Source of the DNA: UBA935 sp031555615
GTDB taxonomy: Bacteria; Bacillota; Clostridia; Lachnospirales; Lachnospiraceae
Reading direction: 5' to 3'
NCBI GenBank assembly: GCA_031555615.1
Contig: JAVBUF010000044.1
Coordinates: 1 to 64,000, forward strand
Length of the DNA: 64,000 nucleotides
The notes under the pieces were generated by a model, which saw nothing but the letters and a program-made list of their open reading frames with translations, searched no databases and had not been told where the DNA came from. The position numbers and the translations under genes are program-made. Shown here in pieces: positions 57,952-64,000 of the stretch. How positions within the stretch are numbered: the stretch's first letter is position 1; each line of letters opens with the position of its first letter.

Positions 57952-59009
57952 TGGGTGCGGTACATACTTATGATACACTCGTCAATAAATACGGGAATTT
58001 CCGCGTTCCGGCGGCAAAGATCAAGATTGCCGGGAAGGAAGTGTTTCCCGGCGGCGGGCTGGGGATAACGGATTTGTCGGTAATCTTATCGGCCGGTGCT
58101 TCCGGGAGTGTCAGCTTTACGGTAGGAGGAGCATATGACCGGGGGACCCATGGCTTCAAAAGCAGCGTAAAGGAATCCTTCGGAATGGGGAAGACAGTAG
58201 AAGTAGAACTGGGATATCTGTCGGCCACAACATTACTTTTTAAGGGCTTTATCGCTTCCGTCAATATGGATTTTTCGGCTGCACCCACCCTGTCGGTCAC
58301 TGCCATGGATGTCAGCCGGCTGATGATGCAGTCAGGGAACCAGGCAAAATATTTTAAAGAGAAAAAACATTCGGAAATTGCCGCGGCAGTAATGTCCCCT
58401 TACAGTCACCTTTGTACTCTGGAGCAGCAGGCAACTACGGAGGAATTGCAGGAAGCATTTTATCAGAGCTGTAATGACTATCAATTTATGACAGAGGAAC
58501 TGGGAAAAATATTGAACCGGGAGTTTTTGGTGGTGGGAGATAAGGCATATTTTCGCCAGCCCAAAAGTGTGGCAACAGCAATGATCACCTTAAAATATGG
58601 TTATAGTCTGCTGTCCTTCCGGCGCAAGGAGGATTACCTGAAATGCCAGATTGTTGCGGTGCGGCATGACAGGACCCAGGGAACCACCGTAGTGGAGAGT
58701 GAAACGGTTACAGCTAACCAGACCACCCAGTCAGGAACACAGATCCCTAAGGAAATGCTGGTCAGCGAGAACGCAGTCAGTGATGCCCAGTTGAAGGCTT
58801 TAGTCAAGGATGCCGCCCGGAAGAAAAAGGACAAAGCCCAGACAGCCAGCGGAAGCTGTGTAGGGCTGCCGGAGATTGTCCCCGGACGTTTTATTGATTT
58901 GACTGATTTGGATAGTGCGGCTAATGGAAAGTATTACGTTACCCAGGTCAGTCACAGTTTTGGATCAGGCGGTTTTTTTACCAACTTTGAAGTCGAGGGG
59001 TTTGAGTAA
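57939..59009 (+). CDS. Baseplate hub protein, gpD/gp27-like
   Basis: A 356-residue protein of the phage late-control D / VgrG N-terminal type: FRVPAAKIKIAGKEVFPGGG, LGITDLSVILSAGASGSVSF, VELGYLSATTLLFKGFIASV, YQSCNDYQFMTEELGKIL, LKYGYSLLSFRRKEDYLKCQ, and at the end VPGRFIDLTDLDSAANGKYYV plus VSHSFGSGGFFTNFEVEGF. This forms the gp27-like hub ring. In this system the spike part is a separate gene (59077), i.e. the VgrG is split. Its stop overlaps the start of a 22-codon ORF. Confidence 0.88.
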   Translation: MADLMGAVHTYDTLVNKYGNFRVPAAKIKIAGKEVFPGGGLGITDLSVILSAGASGSVSFTVGGAYDRGTHGFKSSVKESFGMGKTVEVELGYLSATTLLFKGFIASVNMDFSAAPTLSVTAMDVSRLMMQSGNQAKYFKEKKHSEIAAAVMSPYSHLCTLEQQATTEELQEAFYQSCNDYQFMTEELGKILNREFLVVGDKAYFRQPKSVATAMITLKYGYSLLSFRRKEDYLKCQIVAVRHDRTQGTTVVESETVTANQTTQSGTQIPKEMLVSENAVSDAQLKALVKDAARKKKDKAQTASGSCVGLPEIVPGRFIDLTDLDSAANGKYYVTQVSHSFGSGGFFTNFEVEGFE

Positions 59010-59077
59010 TGGCCGATGACAGCTTGTATTTGGGGTTGTGTGATTGTATGAGAAGAATGAAGATGGAGCAGTTGTGA
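59009..59077 (+). CDS. Small coupling ORF (22 aa) between hub and spike genes
   Basis: It starts in TAATG at the hub stop and ends in TGATG at the spike start, so it is overlapped on both sides. Product MADDSLYLGLCDCMRRMKME then QL. The precise overlaps suggest translational coupling. It may alternatively be a remnant of a longer spike N-terminus. Confidence 0.35.
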   Translation: MADDSLYLGLCDCMRRMKMEQL

Positions 59078-59868
59078 TGGGCTTGTATGAAGAGTGGGGC
59101 AGTAAGGTGCGGACAGAGACAAAATGTCAAGGCATTTTGACTGCATTGGTTAAGGAAAATTGGGATAAAGATCATAAAGGGAAGGTAAAGGTGGAATTTT
59201 TTCTCGGGGAGCAGGGAAAAAATGAAACGGCATGGATTCCGGTGGCAGCACCTTATACTGCTTCCGGGGCGGGGACTTTTTTTCTGCCGGAGGTGGGCAG
59301 TGAGGTGGTGGTGGCATTTGTCAACGGAAATTATGACAAGCCCATTGTAATCGGCAGTTTGTGGAATGACCAGAAACCCCTGGGGGACACCTTTGTGACC
59401 GAAAAAAATACCATCAAGACCATCAGAACGGCTGCCGGGCATGAGATTTTGTTTGATGAGACAGAGGATAAGGGGCAGATTACAATACAAACGGCGGGTA
59501 AGCTTAAGGTCAATCTGGCAGATGAAAAGAAAGTATTGACTGTCTCGGATGATAAAGCCAAGACGGGGCTCACCATTGACTTTGAGAACGGGAAAATTGC
59601 GTTAAAGGCAGAAAAAGAAATGACATTCACCATCGGTTCAAAAGATTTGATCAAGCTGGAGGATGGTACGGTGACAATCAAGACTGATACAGTCAAGCTG
59701 GAAGGGAGTCAGAGCCTCAGCATGAAAGGGCAGAATACGGAAATCAGGGGCGGCAATTCCCTGAATCTGAAATCCGATGCAGCCATGGAAATCAAAGCCG
59801 GCGCCACACTGAAGGCAGAGGGCAGTGCGATGACCGAACTGAAGGGCGGTATGGTTAAAATCAATTAA
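59077..59868 (+). CDS. Spike protein, gpV/VgrG C-terminal-like
   Basis: A 263-residue protein with an OB-fold (GILTALVKENWDKDHKGKVK, ETAWIPVAAPYTASGAGTFF, LPEVGSEVVVAFVNGNYDKP, IVIGSLWNDQKP) typical of gp5/gpV/VgrG. A triple-stranded beta-helix follows (TIRTAAGHEILFDETEDKGQ, then alternating ITIQTAGKLKVN, SLSMKGQNTEI, SLNLKSDAAMEIKAGATLKAE). It trimerises to the membrane-piercing spike under the hub. No separate PAAR tip gene is visible in the window. ATG 59077 is shared with the stop of the 22-aa ORF. Confidence 0.9.
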   Translation: MGLYEEWGSKVRTETKCQGILTALVKENWDKDHKGKVKVEFFLGEQGKNETAWIPVAAPYTASGAGTFFLPEVGSEVVVAFVNGNYDKPIVIGSLWNDQKPLGDTFVTEKNTIKTIRTAAGHEILFDETEDKGQITIQTAGKLKVNLADEKKVLTVSDDKAKTGLTIDFENGKIALKAEKEMTFTIGSKDLIKLEDGTVTIKTDTVKLEGSQSLSMKGQNTEIRGGNSLNLKSDAAMEIKAGATLKAEGSAMTELKGGMVKIN

Positions 59869-59898
59869 GATTAATTTGAATTAATTAAGGAGGCAGTT

Positions 59899-60327
59899 AT
59901 GAATTATAGTGATCCCCATGCGTTTCTGGGTGTGGGTTTTCGGTTTCCCATTCAGGTGGATGAGATGACAGGGAGGATGAAAACGGCATCCTATGAAGAG
60001 GATATTGTGGAGGCCATCCATATTATTCTGATGACCCGAAAGGGAGAACGGATCATGCATCCCGAATTTGGCTGCGGTATTCATGAGTATCAGTTTTCGG
60101 AAATGGAGTATACCACACTGAAACTGATGGAAGGTGAGGTGAAGCAGGCCCTGATGATGTGGGAGCCGAGGATCATTGATGTGGAAGCAGTTGTGGAAGC
60201 AGGGAAAGAAGCCGGATGCCTGTTGATTCGGATAGCGTATGTAGTGCGGACAACCAATAATCCTTATAATCTGGTTTATCCTTATTACTTATATGAAGGA
60301 ATGGAGAAAGGAACAGGAATAGAATGA
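59899..60327 (+). CDS. Baseplate wedge protein, gp25/GPW family (Afp9-like)
   Basis: A 142-residue protein with the family hallmarks FLGVGFRFPIQVDEMTGRMK, EEDIVEAIHIILMTRKGERI, HPEFGCGIHEYQFSEMEYTT and VKQALMMWEPRIIDVEAV. The conserved E-P-R-I signature is present. It nucleates sheath assembly on the baseplate. AAGGAGG precedes the ATG, and its end overlaps the next gene by ATGA. Confidence 0.93.
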   Translation: MNYSDPHAFLGVGFRFPIQVDEMTGRMKTASYEEDIVEAIHIILMTRKGERIMHPEFGCGIHEYQFSEMEYTTLKLMEGEVKQALMMWEPRIIDVEAVVEAGKEAGCLLIRIAYVVRTTNNPYNLVYPYYLYEGMEKGTGIE

Positions 60328-63245
60328 AGCAGATGCTGGAAATAGAAGAAATATTAGAACGGATCAAGATACTGGCCGAAAGTTATACGCCAGAGTGGCG
60401 GTTTAATCAGGAAAATCCGGATATTGGAACGGCATTGGCCAGTGTTTACGGAGAAATGCTTTATCAGACTGGACGCAGGCTCCCCCAGATGATGCCTAAG
60501 AGCCAGATTGGTTTGTATAACCTTTTTGCGGCTGATTTAAAGCCGGCGGCGGCAGGGGAAGGGTATGTGACATTGTCACTGGTGAATGAGCAGGTTCCGG
60601 GGGCGGTGGCAGAGCGGGGAACGGTATTGTATGGAGAAAATGACGGGCAGCGGGTTTCGGTGGAAACCTGTCAATCCCTTTTTGTAACGCCGGCGGCTGT
60701 GGAAACGGTGGTTCAGGCAAATGAAGACTTTATTGGGGAAGCGGTTCCGATAGCGGATGGAAAGATCAAAGCCGTTTCGGGAATGGCTTTTTTTGATTGC
60801 AGCGGAGTGAATCGGCAGGAATATATTTTGTATTTGAATGGGTCAGGGGTTTTTGATACTCGTGAGGGAGAGATCAGCATTTGCTTTCATCAGCAGGAGA
60901 CCGAATTGCTGGCACAGGAGGAGTTTACCGAGATCCGGTATGCTTCGGAAACAGGGTGGCAGGCGTTTGGACAGCAATGGAGCGAAAACGGGCATCTGTT
61001 TTTGCGGCGGGTGAAGGGGCAGCCGGCGCCGGAATTAATGGAGGCAGAAGGCAGAAGAGGGATGTGGATTCGATTTCGGGTATTGAAAAGGGAGCTTTTC
61101 GCTGCTTTTATCTGTAAAAAGATAACAATAAAGTCAAGTGCTTTTTATTTGCCGCCAACAGCTATGTTCGGAGCCGGGATTGCCTGTGACCAGGTGGGGT
61201 ATCTTCCTTTTGGCCTGGAAATGGGGCGGTTCAGGGAAGCAGCCTGGGCCTCGTCAGAAGCCTTAAGTAAACCTGGTGCGACGGTTACTTTGCGGTTTGA
61301 ACTGACCTTCAGAAAAACCCCACTGCCCGGCAATATGGTCCGGGAAATTGAATGGAAACGGGTGATGAAAGCCAAAGATCTGGTTCAGGAGCCGCTTTAT
61401 GATATTACGGTGGAGGAGGTTATCTGGGAATATTATAACGGCAAAGGCTGGCACCGGCTTTTTTCGGATGGCACCGGATCACGGATTTTTACACCCGAAG
61501 CTGCAGAGGAAAACAATGCAGCGGTTAAGTCTGGGAGAGGGTATGCGGGAGGATATCGGGAACTTACTTTCCGGTGCCCGGATGATCTGACGATTACCAC
61601 GGTAGACAGTGTGGAATCTTATTATATTCGAGCCAGAGTTTTAACGATGAAAAACGAATATAAGCTGAATGGTTATTATATAACACCGGTACTTTCCGAA
61701 ACGACCTTTTCCTATGCGTACATGTCTGATGAAATCTTACCGGAACAGATTATGATCCGTCATAATCTGGCAACCCGAAGTTTCACCGGCATGGAATTGG
61801 CCAGGGAGGGCGTTCTCCCCTTTGCGGGAACCCAGGTGCCCTGTCCGTCAGCATACCTGAAGCTGTCACAGGCACCTTTGCGGGGCCCGGTTAAGATATT
61901 GCTGCAGCTGGAAGAAATGCGGATGGAAAAAACCCTGCCCCTACTATGGGAATACTACAGCACCGGAGGCTGGCAGAAGCTGGAAGTTACCGATGAAACC
62001 GGTAACCTGCGGAAAACCGGGCTGGTTACCTTCATGGGCAGCGAGGACTTCTGCAAAACCCTTTTTTTTGCTGAAGAAGGCTATTGGATCAGGATCAGTG
62101 ACCGTTACGGCTATTACAAGGATCGGAAGGATTATCCGGTGGTCACCGGTATTTTTATCAATACCGTCAGTGCCAGGGCTGTACAAAACCGGGAAACAGA
62201 GTATTTCCGAATGGATCGCTATGAACCGGGCCGTCAATTTTCCCTGCTGCGGCCAGGGGTGTTGGCGGCACAACTGTGGATAGACGAAGGGGAAGGGGAG
62301 TCCCGCTGGGTACTTTGGGAGAAACGGGAAAGCTTCAGCGCATCAGCGCCCGGTGACCGTCATTATGTAATTGATGCCAATGAAGGGCAGCTGCGGTTCG
62401 GTAACGGACGTTATGGAAAAATACCAAATGTCTCAAAAGAGGACAATATCAAAGTTACTTACTGCACCGGCGGCGGAGAATATACCAATATTCCGGCTGG
62501 TACCATTAACCGTTTAGAAAAGAGCATCGGCTTCATCAGCCGTGTTACCAATCCTTTGGAATTTGCCGGCGGCAGCGACCGGGAAAGCATCCCTCTGGCC
62601 CTGACCCGCAACGGAGCTCTGTTCAAGCACCGGAACCGGGCCCTGACCCCGGAGGACTTTGAAGAACTGGCTCTGGATAACTTCCCAGAGATTTTCCGGG
62701 CAGCCTGTTTTGCCGGTTACAACAGCCGGGGAAAAAAGGAGGGGGGACATATTACTCTGGTAATAGCCCAAAATAACCTGCAAAACGGTCATCTTTATTT
62801 TGAAGAGCTGAAAACCCGGCTGGACACTTTTTTCCACTCCCGGATCAGTTGTTTTCTGGGAGGCGGGGATTACTTTCAAATCCTGCCGGCCCGGCTGGTG
62901 GAAGTGCATGTTAAGGTAACCACAGGGGTGAAGAACGTGGAGGATATTTTTGATACCGTGAAAGGAATCGAAGAAATCTGCCGGAATTTTTTACATCCCC
63001 TTTATGGGAATACGCATAAAAAAGGTTGGAAGATCGGTGAGTTTCCGCAGCCTGAGCAGATTAAGTTCCGGATTGGGCAGGAATACGATAACGTCAGGAA
63101 AATTTCTATAAATTATTTGTTCTGTTACGGTAATAGAAAAGAAGAAACCAGTTTGGAAAAAGTTTTAAGCCACCCCTATATCCTGCCCATCAGCGGGACC
63201 CATCAGGTTGTGGCGGAAGGGGGAACATATGCTGCCGGATATTGA
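60324..63245 (+). CDS. Baseplate J-like protein (Afp11-like)
   Basis: A 973-residue baseplate component. N-terminal segment LAESYTPEWRFNQENPDIGT, ALASVYGEMLYQTGRRLPQM is typical of Afp11-type wedge proteins. Later come IEWEYYNGKGWHRLF-type repeats (VIWEYYNGKGWHRL, LLWEYYSTGGWQKL), the baseplate-J core GQLRFGNGRYGKIPN, and ITRLTNPLEFAGGSDRE-like segment followed by RNRALTPEDFEELALDNFPE. It corresponds to the large gp6-like wedge protein. It overlaps the following gene by 17 bases. Confidence 0.88.
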   Translation: MKQMLEIEEILERIKILAESYTPEWRFNQENPDIGTALASVYGEMLYQTGRRLPQMMPKSQIGLYNLFAADLKPAAAGEGYVTLSLVNEQVPGAVAERGTVLYGENDGQRVSVETCQSLFVTPAAVETVVQANEDFIGEAVPIADGKIKAVSGMAFFDCSGVNRQEYILYLNGSGVFDTREGEISICFHQQETELLAQEEFTEIRYASETGWQAFGQQWSENGHLFLRRVKGQPAPELMEAEGRRGMWIRFRVLKRELFAAFICKKITIKSSAFYLPPTAMFGAGIACDQVGYLPFGLEMGRFREAAWASSEALSKPGATVTLRFELTFRKTPLPGNMVREIEWKRVMKAKDLVQEPLYDITVEEVIWEYYNGKGWHRLFSDGTGSRIFTPEAAEENNAAVKSGRGYAGGYRELTFRCPDDLTITTVDSVESYYIRARVLTMKNEYKLNGYYITPVLSETTFSYAYMSDEILPEQIMIRHNLATRSFTGMELAREGVLPFAGTQVPCPSAYLKLSQAPLRGPVKILLQLEEMRMEKTLPLLWEYYSTGGWQKLEVTDETGNLRKTGLVTFMGSEDFCKTLFFAEEGYWIRISDRYGYYKDRKDYPVVTGIFINTVSARAVQNRETEYFRMDRYEPGRQFSLLRPGVLAAQLWIDEGEGESRWVLWEKRESFSASAPGDRHYVIDANEGQLRFGNGRYGKIPNVSKEDNIKVTYCTGGGEYTNIPAGTINRLEKSIGFISRVTNPLEFAGGSDRESIPLALTRNGALFKHRNRALTPEDFEELALDNFPEIFRAACFAGYNSRGKKEGGHITLVIAQNNLQNGHLYFEELKTRLDTFFHSRISCFLGGGDYFQILPARLVEVHVKVTTGVKNVEDIFDTVKGIEEICRNFLHPLYGNTHKKGWKIGEFPQPEQIKFRIGQEYDNVRKISINYLFCYGNRKEETSLEKVLSHPYILPISGTHQVVAEGGTYAAGY

Positions 63246-64000
63246 TTTGGATCAGGAACGTTTTGATGACATTGTGGATGAGGCCAAGAACCGGATTATC
63301 AGCATTTATCCCCAATGGACGGATTTTAATTACCATGACCCGGGGATTACGCTGATTGAGCTGTTTGCGTGGCTGAAGGAAATACAGCAGTTTACCATGA
63401 ACCGGATGGTGGAGCAGAACCGGCAGGGCTACTTCCGGCTGTTGGGAATGGAACGGCGGCACCGCGAGGCCGCGGAAGCAGAAATTGAGGCTACGGCAAA
63501 GGAAGAAGCACGATGGGAAAAAGGCATGGCGTTCTATGCCGGGGAAATTGCTTTTGAAACCACCGAACCAGTCAGGATCAGGAAAGGAACAACCATGATT
63601 ACCCTGCGGCAAACGGAAACAGTGGCGGAGATCACTGATTATTCAGGAGAACAGATTGAAAAAAGAACAGAGGGCGGGCATACCTTCCTGCGGATTAAAG
63701 GAGAAACCTTACTGGCCATAACCGGGAAGGTCAGGCTGTTCTTGAAATACAACGATCATTATTATGAAAGCGACTTTCAGACGAAGTGCGGAGAAAACGG
63801 TTTATATCTGGAAATCCGCAATTTTACCATGATGCCCCACAGTATTCGGCTGCTTTGCTTTTCCGAAGCGGAAGAGGCAAGACTTTATCTGGGAGAGGGG
63901 AACGGCTTTCCGGGTCAGGTCATTGATGTGGGAGACCGTAATCTGGAATACGAATCTTTTCGGATTATGATTCATAATTGCCATGTTTTTTATGAATGGC
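63229..64000 (+). CDS. Second baseplate protein (Afp12-like), cut by the right edge
   Basis: An open frame of at least 257 codons that leaves the window. It starts MLPDIDLDQERFDDIVDEAK, then ISIYPQWTDFNYHDPGITLI, ELFAWLKEIQQFTMNRM, the N-terminal pattern of Afp12-type baseplate proteins (DPGxTLIELFAWL). Further on are YFRLLGMERRHREAA and FETTEPVRIRKGTTM. GAAGGGGGA lies just upstream of the ATG. It would pair with the Afp11-like protein to form the wedge. The remaining eCIS genes (tape measure, terminator protein, fibres, cargo) probably continue to the right. Confidence 0.85.
   Translation, partial: MLPDIDLDQERFDDIVDEAKNRIISIYPQWTDFNYHDPGITLIELFAWLKEIQQFTMNRMVEQNRQGYFRLLGMERRHREAAEAEIEATAKEEARWEKGMAFYAGEIAFETTEPVRIRKGTTMITLRQTETVAEITDYSGEQIEKRTEGGHTFLRIKGETLLAITGKVRLFLKYNDHYYESDFQTKCGENGLYLEIRNFTMMPHSIRLLCFSEAEEARLYLGEGNGFPGQVIDVGDRNLEYESFRIMIHNCHVFYEW

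Noticed and set aside
48523..64000. Prophage
   Set aside because: Sheath, tube and baseplate genes occur with an AAA+ ATPase and LysM adaptor, but no capsid, terminase, portal, holin or integrase is seen; eCIS is the better reading within the window.

Overview
The window looks like chromosome from an anaerobic, low-to-moderate GC Gram-positive of the class Clostridia, most likely Lachnospiraceae-like. The grounds are a DUF4364 protein, DegV, a T-box leader, the XpaC/TelA pair, a sensory [FeFe]-hydrogenase-type protein, AGGAGG-type ribosome binding sites and TTGACA/TATAAT promoters. No species can be named from the sequence alone.

Layout. 1-9123: a PadR regulator (cut by the left edge), a WYL regulator, a DUF3795-peptidase S51 fusion, xpaC-telA, a secreted protein, and a MacB-type ABC ATPase with its FtsX-like permease. 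9126-12157 (minus strand): a TrpXYZ-type ABC importer behind a T-box leader whose specifier codon reads TGG (Trp). 12200-19124: an AT-rich array of seven decayed or intact modules. Each starts with the same ~65-75 bp leader repeat and a ~140-150 aa 'MGFVFE' protein, usually followed by a broken copy of the N-terminus of the RTX protein. 19129-29879: a 2494-residue RTX protein with a FrpC-like self-processing module, plus its type I secretion ATPase and membrane fusion protein. 29880-45020: mostly housekeeping and regulatory genes (DUF4143 ATPase, DEDDh exonuclease, rarA, DUF5722 protein, DUF4364, radical SAM, degV, DUF1294, argG, ProX-type deacylase, acetyltransferase) and a hydrogenase-like sensor fused to a c-di-GMP phosphodiesterase. 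45266-64000: a SARP-like regulator and an extracellular contractile injection system (eCIS; Afp/PVC/MAC-like). It has an AAA+ ATPase, sheath, tube, assembly-chaperone-like protein, DUF6760 segment, second tube-like protein, LysM adaptor, split hub/spike (gpD-like and gpV-like), gp25 and two baseplate-J-like proteins, the last cut by the right edge.

How the parts work together. The leader-repeat array appears to be a reservoir of duplicated partner-gene/toxin-N-terminus modules feeding one complete RTX export locus; several partner copies carry long G tracts and one is shifted by exactly one G. The eCIS operon is interrupted by a 2.4 kb foreign-looking cassette (HxlR regulator, flavodoxin, nitroreductase, small Cys-rich protein) flanked by a 92-bp direct repeat of the ATPase start. 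The operon also contains two signal-peptide proteins paralogous to one near the left end, a relic resembling an eCIS-core (DUF4157) cargo, and a recurring 18-bp motif. Best leads: the RTX module array with its G tracts, the self-processing RTX protein in an apparently monoderm host, a candidate -1 frameshift joining the tail-chaperone-like ORF to the DUF6760 ORF, and the secreted proteins embedded in the eCIS operon.
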